Positions 20,284-30,083 are shown, counted from the stretch's first letter. The stretch is DNA of 64,000 nucleotides from Marinobacter sp. es.042 (GCF_900188315.1 NZ_LT897781.1:1736001-1800000), one strand, 5' to 3'. The notes: generated by a model from the sequence alone, not told the origin. Translations and numbers: made by a program.

Positions 20284-20395
20284 AGAAGACTGCTCCGGTT
20301 TTTCAGCACTGAAAACTGCCAGTATAACGGTTATACTTCGTGGCTACATTTTCAAGGTGTGGAAGCTCCGCGCCATGCGCTGTAAGGCAGGATAA

Positions 20396-21733
20396 ATGAC
20401 GGCAGACACTATCACCGCAGCCGATATTCGCATCAACGCACGCTGGCTGATCCCAATTGAGCCGGCAGGCACGGTGCTTGAGCATTATGCAGTCATTATC
20501 CAGGGTGACCGCCTTGCCGCAGTCATTCCCCAGGAACAGGCGGACAGATCGTTCAGAACCCGGGAAACCGTTGATCTTCCGAACCACGTCGTCATGCCCG
20601 GCCTGATCAATATGCACGGCCACGCGGCCATGAGCCTGTTCAGGGGCATGGCAGACGATCTTCCGCTGATGACCTGGCTGAATGACCATATCTGGCCGGC
20701 CGAAGGTCGCTTTATCAGCGAGCAGTTCATTGCCGATGGCACCCAACTGGCCATGGCCGAGATGCTGCGTACGGGAACCACCACGTTTTCTGACATGTAT
20801 TTCTTCCCGGAAATTGCCGCTCAGATGGCGCACGATACGGGCATTCGTGCGCAAATCTGTTTTCCGCTGCTCGACTTTCCGACGCCGTGGGGTGCCGGCC
20901 CCGAGGAATACCTGAGCAAGGGCGCCGACTTTATCGACAGCTGGAAAAACGATGGCTACATCATGCCGGCCATTGGCCCCCATGCACCCTACACCGTGTC
21001 CGACGGCCCGATGATTGAAGCCGTCCGGCTCTCGGAAAAGACCGGCGCAGCCATCCAGATCCACCTGCACGAAACGGCATTCGAAGTGGCCGAGGCTACT
21101 GAAAAGCTGGGTCAACGGCCGACGGCCCGACTGGCGGATCTCGGCCTGCTCCGTCCAGAGACCCAATGCGTACATATGACCCAGATTGATGCCAGCGATA
21201 TCAGCTTGCTTGAACAAACGGGCGCCCATGTCATCCACTGCCCGGAGTCAAATCTGAAGCTGGCCAGCGGCCTTTGTCCGGTGCAGGAACTCCTCGATAG
21301 CGGGATTAACGTCGCCATAGGCACCGACGGCGCCGCCAGCAACAACGACCTCGATCTGTTCGGGGAACTCCGGACTGCCGCCATGATGGCCAAAGTTGTG
21401 GCCAATGATGCCTCGGCGCTATCGGCGCACAAGGCCCTGCAGATGGCCACGATCAACGGGGCAAGGGCTCTGGGGCGGGACCATGAACTGGGTTCTCTGG
21501 CCGAGGGCAAGCTGGCGGATATCATTGCCATTGACCTGAGCGACCCGTTTTTGCAGCCGGTCTACGACCCGGCTTCGCACCTCGTCTACAGCAACCATGG
21601 TCGATCAGTAAGCCACAGCTGGATTAACGGCGTACCACAAGTACAGGATGGCCGGCTTACCCGCATTGACGTTGCCGATCTCATGCTTCGAGTTGAGGAC
21701 TGGGCCGGGCGAATCCGCACAGAGGCTGACTAA
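20396..21733 (+). CDS. mtaD: 5-methylthioadenosine / S-adenosylhomocysteine deaminase (TRZ/ATZ amidohydrolase)
   Basis: A 445-residue amidohydrolase with metal ligands in [14 protein letters not shown] (HxH, near residue 75), a His in [10 protein letters not shown] near 225, and the Asp of [14 protein letters not shown] near 310. MtaD deaminates methylthioadenosine to methylthioinosine, and often S-adenosylhomocysteine as well; this is the route used by Pseudomonas in place of MTA phosphorylase. Specificity is inferred from family likeness and from the adjacent mtnA. It heads the plus-strand series mtaD-ubiG-mupP-yciK, an order also seen in Pseudomonas. Confidence 0.92.
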   Translation: MTADTITAADIRINARWLIPIEPAGTVLEHYAVIIQGDRLAAVIPQEQADRSFRTRETVDLPNHVVMPGLINMHGHAAMSLFRGMADDLPLMTWLNDHIWPAEGRFISEQFIADGTQLAMAEMLRTGTTTFSDMYFFPEIAAQMAHDTGIRAQICFPLLDFPTPWGAGPEEYLSKGADFIDSWKNDGYIMPAIGPHAPYTVSDGPMIEAVRLSEKTGAAIQIHLHETAFEVAEATEKLGQRPTARLADLGLLRPETQCVHMTQIDASDISLLEQTGAHVIHCPESNLKLASGLCPVQELLDSGINVAIGTDGAASNNDLDLFGELRTAAMMAKVVANDASALSAHKALQMATINGARALGRDHELGSLAEGKLADIIAIDLSDPFLQPVYDPASHLVYSNHGRSVSHSWINGVPQVQDGRLTRIDVADLMLRVEDWAGRIRTEAD

Positions 21734-21768
21734 CCGATTTCCTATTGATTCACCAGGCAGAACCAACC

Positions 21769-22485
21769 ATGACAAACCAGAACGTAGACCGGAACGAGAT
21801 CGCCAAATTCGAGGCCCTGGCCAGCCGCTGGTGGGATCCCTCGAGCGAATTCAAGCCACTGCATGATATTAATCCCCTGCGGCTGAACTACATCGATGAG
21901 CGGGTTTCCCTGGCCGGAAAGCGCGCTCTGGATGTCGGCTGCGGTGGTGGCCTGCTGTCGGAGGGCATGGCCCAGCGCGGCGCCCACGTTACCGGTATCG
22001 ACATGGGCGAGGCTCCGCTGGCCGTCGCGCGGCTGCATGGCATGGAGAGCGGCGTGAACGTGGATTATCGCCAGATCACCATCGAAGAACTGGCCGAGGA
22101 CAGCGAACATGCGGGCCAGTACGACGTGGTTACCTGCCTCGAAATGCTTGAGCATGTGCCGGATCCCGCATCTGTGGTGCGGGCCTGTGCCGCCATGCTG
22201 AAACCGGGCGGCCATCTGTTTGTATCAACCATCAACCGGAACCCGAAATCGTTTCTTTTTGCGATTATCGGGGCGGAATACGTGCTCAGGTTACTACCCA
22301 AAGGCACCCACGAATGGAAGAAATTTATCCGGCCATCGGAAATGTCCGACCATCTTCGCCATGCAGGGCTGGAAGTCCGTGAGCTTACGGGCATGACCTA
22401 CAACCCCGTCACCAAGGTTTACAAGCTCGGACGGGACGTGGACGTCAACTATCTGATGCATGCCAGGGATATTCGTGAAGCCTGA
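21769..22485 (+). CDS. ubiG: Ubiquinone biosynthesis O-methyltransferase UbiG
   Basis: A 238-residue class I SAM methyltransferase. The SAM-binding motif is [14 protein letters not shown], followed by GIDMGEAPL and [11 protein letters not shown]; the C-terminal [13 protein letters not shown] is characteristic of UbiG. It performs both O-methylations of ubiquinone synthesis. The ATG at 21769 was chosen; an in-frame TTG lies 24 bases upstream. The mupP gene overlaps its 3' end by 26 bases, so the two are translationally linked. Confidence 0.97.
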   Translation: MTNQNVDRNEIAKFEALASRWWDPSSEFKPLHDINPLRLNYIDERVSLAGKRALDVGCGGGLLSEGMAQRGAHVTGIDMGEAPLAVARLHGMESGVNVDYRQITIEELAEDSEHAGQYDVVTCLEMLEHVPDPASVVRACAAMLKPGGHLFVSTINRNPKSFLFAIIGAEYVLRLLPKGTHEWKKFIRPSEMSDHLRHAGLEVRELTGMTYNPVTKVYKLGRDVDVNYLMHARDIREA

Positions 22486-23146
22486 AACCACGCATCGAGC
22501 CTCCACGGTCCTGTTTGATCTTGATGGAACGCTGATTGACACCGCGCCGGACTTCATCCGGTGCCTGAATCAGTTACGGGAACAGCACGGGCTGCCCGCC
22601 CTTCCCCACGAGCATATCCGACGCTCGGTCTCGAACGGCGCGCGCGCCATGATCCGGGTCGGCTTCGGCCTGGAACCGGAACATCCGGAATACCTGGAAA
22701 AACACACCGCGTTCCTCGACCTCTACGAAGCTGGAGTGGCAGTGGAGACCAGCCTGTTCGAGGGGATGGACGAGCTTCTCAAAGCCCTCGAGGAGCAAGG
22801 TATTCCCTGGGGTATTGTGACCAATAAGCCTGCCAGGTTCGCGGTTCCACTGATCGAGGCCCTTAACCTGGCTGACCGATGCGCGGCACTGGTTTGCCCC
22901 GATCACGTTGCCCAGCGCAAACCTCATCCGGAGGCCCTCTATCTGGCCTGCCAGCAGATCGGCGCCGATCCGGCCACCGGCATTTATGTGGGCGACCACG
23001 AACGGGACATCGAAGCCGGGCGTAACGCTGGCATGAAAACCATCGCCGTCCGCTACGGTTACATCGAGGAGCCAGAAGCCATTGACCTGTGGCAAGCGGA
23101 CCTCATCGCCGACACCGTCACGGACCTGGCAAAGCTGTTACAATAG
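22460..23146 (+). CDS. mupP: N-acetylmuramic acid 6-phosphate phosphatase MupP (HAD family)
   Basis: A 228-residue HAD phosphatase with the nucleophile motif [14 protein letters not shown], motif II VTNKPA, the Lys of [10 protein letters not shown], and motif [17 protein letters not shown]. By sequence alone it resembles phosphoglycolate phosphatase, but its place between ubiG and yciK is exactly that of MupP in Pseudomonas. MupP dephosphorylates MurNAc-6-P so that AmgK and MurU can recycle it to UDP-MurNAc, bypassing de novo, fosfomycin-sensitive synthesis. The ATG at 22460 overlaps ubiG; a GTG at 22475 is an alternative. The assignment depends on gene context. Confidence 0.85.
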   Translation: MPGIFVKPETTHRASTVLFDLDGTLIDTAPDFIRCLNQLREQHGLPALPHEHIRRSVSNGARAMIRVGFGLEPEHPEYLEKHTAFLDLYEAGVAVETSLFEGMDELLKALEEQGIPWGIVTNKPARFAVPLIEALNLADRCAALVCPDHVAQRKPHPEALYLACQQIGADPATGIYVGDHERDIEAGRNAGMKTIAVRYGYIEEPEAIDLWQADLIADTVTDLAKLLQ

Positions 23147-23203
23147 CGCATCAAATTTAGGATCCGGTGTTCAGCCGGTAACAGCCTGACACGGAGACAG
23201 GTT

Positions 23204-23953
23204 ATGCATGATTACCAAGCACCCGCCGATCTTCTGAAAGACCGCATCATTATGGTGACGGGTGCCGGCAGCGGCATTGGCCGGGCTGCAGCCAAGGCCT
23301 ACGCCGCCCATGGCGCCACCGTGGTACTGGTAGGCCGCACGGTCAGCAAACTCGAAACGGTTTACGATGAAATCGAGGCAGCCGGCCACCCCAAGCCTGC
23401 CATCGTGCCCATGAACTTCGAGGGCGCCGCGGTGAAGGACTACGAAGAACTGGCCATGACCCTGGAAGATAATTTCGGGCAGCTTGACGGTTTGCTGCAC
23501 AACGCGGCAATTCTGGGCGACCGCAGTCCTGTAGAGCTTTATGACCCGGAGACCTGGAACAAGGTCATGTACGTGAACGCAACGGCGCCGTTCCTGCTAA
23601 GCCGGGCAATGATTCCCCTGCTTCGCAAATCCGACGACGCCTCGGTGATCTTCACCTCCTCGGGTGTCGGCCGCAAGGCGAAAGCCTACTGGGGCGCCTA
23701 TGCCGTCTCCAAGTTTGCCGTAGAGGGCCTGAGCCAGTTGCTGTCCGAAGAGCTGGACGACGAGCGTCACAATATCCGGGTAAACAGTCTGAACCCCGGC
23801 GCGACCCGTACCAACATGAGAGCCCACGCCTATCCGGCGGAGAATCCACAGCAAAATCCGGCACCAGAGGACCTGATGCCGATTTACCTGTACCTCATGG
23901 GCAAGGACAGCCAGGGCGTCAACGGCCAGAAACTGGACGCACAACCGAAATAA
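23204..23953 (+). CDS. yciK: YciK-family short-chain oxidoreductase
   Basis: A 249-residue short-chain dehydrogenase with the cofactor motif VTGAGSGIGRAAA at about residues 15-27, HNAAILG near 95, and the active-site YAVSK near 165, preceded by the catalytic Ser in FTSSGVG. The second glycine-rich position and VGRT favour NADP. The substrate of YciK is not known. It follows mupP in the Pseudomonas order and shares one base with the next gene (TAATG), showing translational coupling. Confidence 0.9.
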   Translation: MHDYQAPADLLKDRIIMVTGAGSGIGRAAAKAYAAHGATVVLVGRTVSKLETVYDEIEAAGHPKPAIVPMNFEGAAVKDYEELAMTLEDNFGQLDGLLHNAAILGDRSPVELYDPETWNKVMYVNATAPFLLSRAMIPLLRKSDDASVIFTSSGVGRKAKAYWGAYAVSKFAVEGLSQLLSEELDDERHNIRVNSLNPGATRTNMRAHAYPAENPQQNPAPEDLMPIYLYLMGKDSQGVNGQKLDAQPK

Positions 23954-24186
23954 TGGAACTGCTTTTTTACACAACCTCTCAGTGCCACCTGTGCGAACTG
24001 GCCGAAGCCCTGCTTGTAAGCACGCCCATGCCGGAGCCGATCCCGGTAGACGTGGTGGACATTGCCCAGTCCGAAGAACTGGTAGAACGCTACGGTACCC
24101 GGATACCGGTGCTCCGACGCAACGATACCGGTGTGGAACTGGACTGGCCATTTACCAGGGATGACTTACTTACATTCCTGCAATGA
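23953..24186 (+). CDS. Glutaredoxin-like protein (DUF836)
   Basis: A 77-residue thioredoxin-fold protein with a CHLC redox motif at residues 12-15 (YTTSQCHLCELAE) and the cis-proline motif TRIPVL near residue 52. The family (DUF836, YbbN/glutaredoxin-like) is found throughout gammaproteobacteria without a defined partner. It starts on the last base of the yciK stop codon. Confidence 0.88.
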   Translation: MELLFYTTSQCHLCELAEALLVSTPMPEPIPVDVVDIAQSEELVERYGTRIPVLRRNDTGVELDWPFTRDDLLTFLQ

Positions 24187-24198
24187 GGATTGCCTGAC

Positions 24199-24969
24199 AT
24201 GTTGATGGTTATTTCCCCTGCCAAAACGCTGGATTACGAGAGTCCGTTGGCGACCAGTACCTATACTCAGCCGGAATTCCTTGAGGATGCCTGCGAGCTG
24301 GTCGACCTGCTTAAAACGCTGGAGCCGCACCAGATCAGCAATCTGATGAGCATCAGCGACAAGCTTGGGCAGCTGAACGCCGAGCGCTTCCAGAACTGGC
24401 ACACACCGTTTACCCCCGAGAATGCCCGGCAGGCTGTACTGGCTTTCAAAGGTGACGTGTACACCGGCCTGGACGCCGAGAGCTTCAGTGAACAGGACTT
24501 CGACTTTGCCCAACAGCATCTACGCATGCTTTCCGGTCTGTATGGCGTCCTGAAACCCCTGGACCTGATGCAGCCCTACCGCCTGGAAATGGGTACCCGG
24601 TTCGAAAATAACCGTGGCAAGGATCTGTATGCCTTCTGGGGCAGCAAGATCACAGAGGAGATCAACCGGCTGCTTGCGGATGACGACGGCGTGCTGGTCA
24701 ACCTCGCCTCCAACGAGTATTTCAAAAGCGTAAAGAAGAAAGACCTTGAAGGCCGGCTGATTACCCCCCAATTCAAGGACTGGAAGAATGGTCAGTACAA
24801 GATGATCAGCTTTTATGCCAAGAAAGCCCGGGGGCTGATGTGTCGGTTTGCCATTCAGAACCGAATTACCCAAGCCGACGACCTCAAGGGATTCAATCTC
24901 GAAGGCTATTACTTCAGCGAAGACCAATCCGATAAGAACAACTGGGTTTTCCTGCGGGATGAACAGTAA
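24199..24969 (+). CDS. yaaA: Peroxide stress protein YaaA
   Basis: A 256-residue protein beginning [17 protein letters not shown], the characteristic YaaA start, with [11 protein letters not shown] near residue 175 and [13 protein letters not shown] near 220. In E. coli YaaA lowers intracellular iron and DNA damage under hydrogen peroxide stress, and it has a DNA-binding fold. A TTG 9 bases upstream is in frame, but the ATG at 24199 matches the family N-terminus and follows GAGGA. It probably shares a message with the glutaredoxin-like gene, 12 bases before. Confidence 0.95.
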   Translation: MLMVISPAKTLDYESPLATSTYTQPEFLEDACELVDLLKTLEPHQISNLMSISDKLGQLNAERFQNWHTPFTPENARQAVLAFKGDVYTGLDAESFSEQDFDFAQQHLRMLSGLYGVLKPLDLMQPYRLEMGTRFENNRGKDLYAFWGSKITEEINRLLADDDGVLVNLASNEYFKSVKKKDLEGRLITPQFKDWKNGQYKMISFYAKKARGLMCRFAIQNRITQADDLKGFNLEGYYFSEDQSDKNNWVFLRDEQ

Positions 24970-24993
24970 TCCACGTTGAAATCGGAGTCAGCA

Positions 24994-25194
24994 ATGAACG
25001 AAGCAATGTTTTCCCAGATCGCCATGCTGGTGTTTCTGACCGGCCTGATTGTCTGGATGGGTTTCATCGTCTGGGATCTGGCCAAGAAATCCCAGGCCGG
25101 CAAGTTCGGCACCATCGCACTGTTTACGGTGCTGGGCGCCGGCGTTGTGGGCTTTATCGTTAAAACCGTACTCGTAGAGATCATGCAAATATGA
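24994..25194 (+). CDS. DUF2788 small membrane protein
   Basis: A 66-residue protein with two hydrophobic helices (residues about 8-28 and 42-62) joined by the polar loop WDLAKKSQAGKFG, typical of DUF2788. It is an inner-membrane protein of unknown function. The start at 24994 follows GGAGTCAGCA; a TTG 18 bases upstream is less likely. It lies between yaaA and rdgC, 24 and 19 bases from them, and is probably cotranscribed. Confidence 0.85.
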   Translation: MNEAMFSQIAMLVFLTGLIVWMGFIVWDLAKKSQAGKFGTIALFTVLGAGVVGFIVKTVLVEIMQI

Positions 25195-25213
25195 AAGACA
25201 AGGACCAGCCCTG

Positions 25214-26140
25214 ATGTGGTTTCGCAACGCCCGCGTATTCCGATTTACCAAACCCTTTGATATCTCTGCCGAAGAGCTGGAAGAAAAGCTCCAGGCCGAC
25301 GCCTTCAAGCCCTGCGGACCTCAGGAAACCAGCCGCCAGGGCTGGGTTCCGCCCCTGGGCAAGCATGGCGAACAGCTGGTTCACAGTGCCAACGGCTATC
25401 ACCTGATTGCCCTGCGCAAGGAGGAAAAGATTCTTCCCGGCCCGGTGGTGAAAGAAGCGGTTGAGGAGAAGGCCGAAGCCATCGAGTTCGAGCAGGGCCG
25501 GAAGGTCCGGCGCAAGGAAAAGGACGAAATCAAGGAACAGGTAATGCTGGAGATGCTGCCCCAGGCCTTCTCCAAGAACCGCCGCTCCTTTGCCTACCTC
25601 GCCCCCCAGGACGGTGTTCTGGTGGTCGACGTGGGCTCCGCCAAGCAGGCGGAAGATCTGGCCTCGACTCTGCGCAAGAGCCTCGGATCGCTGCCGGTCC
25701 GTCCACCCGCGGTGGAACAGGCACCTGCTTTCACCTTTACCGGTTGGCTGAACGAATCCATCGACCTGCCCGGCAAGGTGGTTCTGGGCACTGAGTGCGA
25801 ACTCAAGGATCCGTCTGAAGATGGCGGCGTGGTGCGTTGCAAAGGCCTGGATCTTAAAGCAGATGAAATCCGCAACCATCTGGATGCGGGCATGCAGGTG
25901 ACCAAGCTGTCCCTGACCTGGGACGACAACGTCTCCTTCGTGCTGGATGAAGAACTCGGCATCCGTCGCCTGAAATTTGGCGAAACACTTCAGGATCAAC
26001 TGGACGATGTCGACGTGGACGACCACGCAGCCAAGTTTGATGCGGCTTTCACGCTGATGACCCTTGAGCTGTCCCGACTGATTCCAGGGCTCCTGGAAGC
26101 GCTCGGCGGCGAAGATCGCTCTGCGATTGTCGAAGAGTAA
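25214..26140 (+). CDS. rdgC: Recombination-associated protein RdgC
   Basis: A 308-residue protein beginning MWFRNARVFRFTKPF, with QGWVPPLG near residue 45, LPGPVVKEAVEEK near 80 and KFGETLQDQLDD near the C-terminus, all RdgC hallmarks. RdgC forms a ring-shaped dimer that binds DNA without sequence specificity and restrains RecA-mediated recombination. With recX 16 kb away, two negative regulators of RecA lie in this window. A hairpin follows its stop codon. Confidence 0.96.
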   Translation: MWFRNARVFRFTKPFDISAEELEEKLQADAFKPCGPQETSRQGWVPPLGKHGEQLVHSANGYHLIALRKEEKILPGPVVKEAVEEKAEAIEFEQGRKVRRKEKDEIKEQVMLEMLPQAFSKNRRSFAYLAPQDGVLVVDVGSAKQAEDLASTLRKSLGSLPVRPPAVEQAPAFTFTGWLNESIDLPGKVVLGTECELKDPSEDGGVVRCKGLDLKADEIRNHLDAGMQVTKLSLTWDDNVSFVLDEELGIRRLKFGETLQDQLDDVDVDDHAAKFDAAFTLMTLELSRLIPGLLEALGGEDRSAIVEE

Positions 26141-26150
26141 AGCCGTAAAA

Positions 26151-26181
26151 CCGGGTCAGATACCCTCCTTGTCTGACCCGG
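26151..26181. terminator. Hairpin between convergent rdgC and pat
   Basis: Perfect 10-bp stem CCGGGTCAGA / TCTGACCCGG (26151-26160 and 26172-26181) with an 11-base loop. On the minus strand it is followed by TTTTAC, so it most likely ends pat transcription; on the plus strand no T-run follows, although it could still help to end rdgC transcription. Confidence 0.7.
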
Positions 26182-26196
26182 CCTCCCTTGCACTCT

Positions 26197-28941
26197 TCAG
26201 TGGGCGCTTTTTCCCAGACGCTCTCGCTGCCAGTCTTTTTCCGGTTCGTTCAGGACCAGCCGCAGATCCATCACTTCCTCTTCGGTATTGAACTTGATTT
26301 CAAAGCCCAGATGTTCCGCCAGCTGCAGCATGGGACGATTATCCGGCAGTACATTGCCCACCATTTCCATGGTGCCCCTGGCCCGGCAGTAATCGATCAT
26401 CTTCTGCATCAGGGCAACGCCGAGGCCTTCGCCCTTCATTTTATCGTGCACCATGACCGCGAACTCGCATTGCAGGTTATCGGCATCGGTCCAGGTGCGC
26501 ACGGTTCCCAGGGTTTCCTCGCCTTCCCCGTCTTCCCTCGGCGCGTTGGCAATAAAAACCATCTCCCGGTCGTAATCGATTTGCACCATCTGGGCAACGT
26601 CTTCCCGGGAGAAATGCTTGCGATACTGGAAGAACCGGTAACGAATGGACTCCGGCGACTGCAACTCATGGAACGCCCGGTGGGCAGGCTCATCTTCCGC
26701 CAGTACCGGGCGAATGATGACCCGGCGCCCGGATTTGGGTAAAACAATCCATTCCTCCAGTTCCCGCGGGTAAGGCTGAATAATCGGCCGCCCCGGCTTG
26801 TCAGCCAGATTGATGGCAATATTCACCGCCACCGCCCCCTGCTCGTTGAACAGCAAGGGCGAGATCTCAAGACCCTTGATTTCCGGAATATCGATAACAA
26901 TCTGCGAGAGGGTGACCAGGGTCTCGGACACCGCGCGGATATCCTCCTCCGGCTTCAAGCTGTGTTCTTTCAGCAGCTTGTACATGTAGGTACGGCGAAG
27001 AAGCTCACGGGCCAACACCATGTTCAATGGTGGCAGTGCGATCTGCCGGTCGGTCATCACGTTGATCTGGGCGCCTGCGGCACCGCACACCACCAGCGGG
27101 CCAAACAATGCGTCCCGGGTAATGCCGACACTGAACTCGATCCCACCCACGTGCTGGTAGGAACGCTGAACCGCAAACCCGAGAAATCCACTTTCCGGGA
27201 AATGGCTCTTGTATTCCTCCATCAGGTAGCGGCAGGAATCCATGATGGCCGTTTCGCTGTTCAGTTTCTGGACCGTGCCCTTGTAACGACGCTGGGTCGG
27301 ACTCAGGTCCAGGAAAGGATGGCACGCCTGCTCATGAATAATGGTGATGTCGATGGGGCGCCGCTCAACCGCAAACACCTCCAACACCTCTTCCATATCG
27401 TCGCAGTACATGGTTTCGATGGTGCTGATCCCGTAGTCCCGCACCAGATCCCGCGCTTCCCGGTTGGAGAGGTGATACCGACCTGCTCGAAGTGCCCGGT
27501 TGACCACATGACGGGTGTGGGTACGGTCTGCAAAGTGGTCGGTAAAGGATTCCGGCGTTTCCGTTAGCAGCCGCTGAACCCGCTGGTGACGAACATGCTG
27601 CATGAATGCCATCACGGCTTTCTCAGGATTGAAGAACGACGGCAGCCCGGCCCGGTAAAATTCTTCCCGCGCATCCATGACCGTACTCTGGCCGAGCCAG
27701 CAGGTGAACACATTCAGACGTGTACCCTTGGAGGCCTGCACAACGGCATCCGCAATCTGCAGGCTGTCCTCCGTCAGGCTCGGCGCATACATCACCAGCA
27801 CGTTTGCCACTTCCGGATCCTTGGCGAGAATTTTGATGGCTTGGCCATACAGCTCCGGTGAGGCATCGTAGTTAAGGTCAATGGGGTTTTTACGGGTCCA
27901 GTAAGGTGGCAGCAGCTCGGCCAAGGCCTCGATGCTGGATTTCGACAGCTCTGCCAGTTCACCACCAAGATCCGCCAACCGGTCCACGGCCAACACCCCG
28001 GGACCGACTCCATTGGCCATAATCGCCAGGGTTTCGCGGCGCAAGGGACGCATCCGCGTCAATGTCTCGAGCGCATCAAACATCTGGCCAAGGCCATCCA
28101 CCCGGAGCACACCTGCCCTCTGAAGCATGGCGTCGTAGATCGGATCACTGCGTTTCAGGCCATCAGGAAGGTCATGGGGAAACCACTCCGACTCCGGTAC
28201 ACGACCGGACTTCACCGCAATCACCGGCTTGGTGCGGGACGCAACCCGAACCGCCGACATGAAACGCCGGGCACTGGGAATGTTTTCGATGTGCAGGAGA
28301 ATCGCACGGGTCTGTGTATCCTGGGCCAGGTAGTCGATCAGGTCGTCGTGATCGATATCCATGCCATCGCCCAGGGTCAGGAAGTAGGAAAACCCCACAC
28401 CACGGGCGAATGCCCAGTCTATGACCGAACTGGCGATGGTGCCGGACTGGCCAACGAAGGCAACCCGGCCAGGGATGGCGCCCATATGGGCGTAGGTAGC
28501 GTTCAGGCTGCGTGCCGGGACCATCAGGCCAATGGTGTTGGGGCCCAGTACCCGGATTCCGGTTTCCCGGGCCGCTTCTCGAACCGAATACATCAGGGGC
28601 TGGCCGGTTTTACTGTGAGTACGTGACATGCCACCGGTCATAACGATCGCGGTGCGCACCCCGGCCTCCCCCAGCCGCTTGATGGTCTTGGCCACGGTAT
28701 CCGGCGGCGTACAGATGATTGCCAGGTCCGGGGAAAATTCCATTTTCGAGACTTTCTTGACGCAGGGCACCCCGTGCACGTTGTCGTAATCGTTCTGGTT
28801 CACCACCAGTAACCGGCCGGGATAACCGCCCCCCATCAGGTTCCGCAACACCATACCGCCAAGGTTGTCTGCCCGCTCCGACGCACCGATCACCGCAATA
28901 GACGCGGGATTAAACAGGCTCTCCAGATACCGGGTGCTCAA
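26197..28941 (-). CDS. Pat-type protein lysine acetyltransferase (acyl-CoA synthetase-like domain fused to GNAT)
   Basis: A 914-residue protein. Residues 1-700 resemble an NDP-forming acyl-CoA synthetase: CoA-binding domain (NPASIAVIGAS), Succ-CoA ligase-like domain (FVGQSGTIASS), ATP-grasp-like region (SGFLGFAVQRS). Residues about 740-890 form a GNAT domain (GLGVALMQKMIDYCRARG). The usual SHTGALAG stretch with the phosphorylated His is missing from the synthetase part (AVKSGRVPESEW leads on to KRSDPIYDAML), as in Salmonella Pat/E. coli PatZ, so ligase activity is unlikely. Pat acetylates lysines of acetyl-CoA synthetase and other proteins. Translation appears to start at a TTG (28939-28941) with GGAGAG upstream. 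A deacetylase-family gene starts divergently 209 bases away. Confidence 0.9.
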   Translation of the reverse strand: MSTRYLESLFNPASIAVIGASERADNLGGMVLRNLMGGGYPGRLLVVNQNDYDNVHGVPCVKKVSKMEFSPDLAIICTPPDTVAKTIKRLGEAGVRTAIVMTGGMSRTHSKTGQPLMYSVREAARETGIRVLGPNTIGLMVPARSLNATYAHMGAIPGRVAFVGQSGTIASSVIDWAFARGVGFSYFLTLGDGMDIDHDDLIDYLAQDTQTRAILLHIENIPSARRFMSAVRVASRTKPVIAVKSGRVPESEWFPHDLPDGLKRSDPIYDAMLQRAGVLRVDGLGQMFDALETLTRMRPLRRETLAIMANGVGPGVLAVDRLADLGGELAELSKSSIEALAELLPPYWTRKNPIDLNYDASPELYGQAIKILAKDPEVANVLVMYAPSLTEDSLQIADAVVQASKGTRLNVFTCWLGQSTVMDAREEFYRAGLPSFFNPEKAVMAFMQHVRHQRVQRLLTETPESFTDHFADRTHTRHVVNRALRAGRYHLSNREARDLVRDYGISTIETMYCDDMEEVLEVFAVERRPIDITIIHEQACHPFLDLSPTQRRYKGTVQKLNSETAIMDSCRYLMEEYKSHFPESGFLGFAVQRSYQHVGGIEFSVGITRDALFGPLVVCGAAGAQINVMTDRQIALPPLNMVLARELLRRTYMYKLLKEHSLKPEEDIRAVSETLVTLSQIVIDIPEIKGLEISPLLFNEQGAVAVNIAINLADKPGRPIIQPYPRELEEWIVLPKSGRRVIIRPVLAEDEPAHRAFHELQSPESIRYRFFQYRKHFSREDVAQMVQIDYDREMVFIANAPREDGEGEETLGTVRTWTDADNLQCEFAVMVHDKMKGEGLGVALMQKMIDYCRARGTMEMVGNVLPDNRPMLQLAEHLGFEIKFNTEEEVMDLRLVLNEPEKDWQRERLGKSAH

Positions 28942-29150
28942 GCTGACTCTCCTTTGTATGCGGCCGGCAGACCGTTGGGGAAATAAATGTAATAAAACAG
29001 GTTACTTATGAGTGTAACTCTTATCTTAGGCCTTGATACCCCGATGTGAAATGACTATCGCCCTTATAAGACCAAAGAAACACGGCATCGTGCAGTTTTC
29101 CCTGATAAGCTTGAAGAAAATATAAGCATATCGAAGGCAGTCCGAGACGT

Positions 29151-30077
29151 ATGACCACGGCATTCTTTTCCCACGATGACTTCATGAAACACAACATGGG
29201 GCCGGAACATCCGGAAAGCCCTGAGCGGCTGGCGGCCATCGTCAGCTACCTTGCTGACACTGGCCTGGACCAGAAACTTGACTGGGTCCGACCGGAAGAA
29301 ATCACCCGCGATCAGCTTCTGATGGTGCATCCGGAAAAATATCTCCATCAACTGGACCTGATGCAACCGACCCGTGGCCGCGTGTTTACCGACCCGGACA
29401 CGGCCATGATGCCTGACACCCTTCGAGCCGCCCGCCTGGCAGCTGGTGCCAATATCCAGGCCGTGGATATGGTAATGAGCAGCCAGGTTACCAACGCGTT
29501 TGTTTGTGCACGGCCGCCCGGGCATCATGCCGAGCGGGCGAAATCCATGGGGTTCTGTTTTTACAACAACGTTGCCCTGGCCGCCATGCGCGCCCTCACC
29601 TTTCATCATTTGGAGCGGGTCGCGATCATCGATTTCGACGTGCACCAGGGCAATGGCACCGTAGACATTGTTAGTGGCGACGAGCGTATCCTGATGTGCT
29701 CAAGCTTCCAGCACCCCTTCTACCCGCACTCTCACGTGCACCGGCAGGCCGACAACATCGTGAATATTCCGATTGAGGCAAACTGTTCGTCTGAAGAGTA
29801 CCGGAAGCAGGTGGAGGCGGGATGGCTGAAGCGCCTGAATGAATTCAAACCGCAGTTGATCCTGATTTCGGCGGGTTTTGATGCCCACCGGCTGGATCCG
29901 ATGGCAGAACTGAATCTGGATACTGAAGATTATCGCTGGCTGACGGAAATGATTGTGAGTGTCGCCAGTGAGCACAGCAATGACCGGATCATTTCAACCC
30001 TGGAAGGCGGTTACCACCTGCGGGCCCTGGCGGAAAGTGTCAATGCCCACCTCGAAGTTCTGGATTCGGTTTACTGA
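29151..30077 (+). CDS. Histone deacetylase-family (class II-like) protein
   Basis: A 308-residue arginase/deacetylase-fold protein with all catalytic elements: the His-His dyad in RPPGHHA, zinc ligands in DFDVHQGNG and SAGFDAH, and the catalytic Tyr in LEGGYH. It begins FFSHDDFMKHNMGPEHPESPERL, typical of bacterial class II homologues. Members deacetylate proteins, acetylpolyamines or other amides; the substrate cannot be told here. Its divergent position next to a lysine acetyltransferase suggests protein deacetylation, but that is inference. Confidence 0.92.
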   Translation: MTTAFFSHDDFMKHNMGPEHPESPERLAAIVSYLADTGLDQKLDWVRPEEITRDQLLMVHPEKYLHQLDLMQPTRGRVFTDPDTAMMPDTLRAARLAAGANIQAVDMVMSSQVTNAFVCARPPGHHAERAKSMGFCFYNNVALAAMRALTFHHLERVAIIDFDVHQGNGTVDIVSGDERILMCSSFQHPFYPHSHVHRQADNIVNIPIEANCSSEEYRKQVEAGWLKRLNEFKPQLILISAGFDAHRLDPMAELNLDTEDYRWLTEMIVSVASEHSNDRIISTLEGGYHLRALAESVNAHLEVLDSVY

Positions 30078-30083
30078 AGCCGA

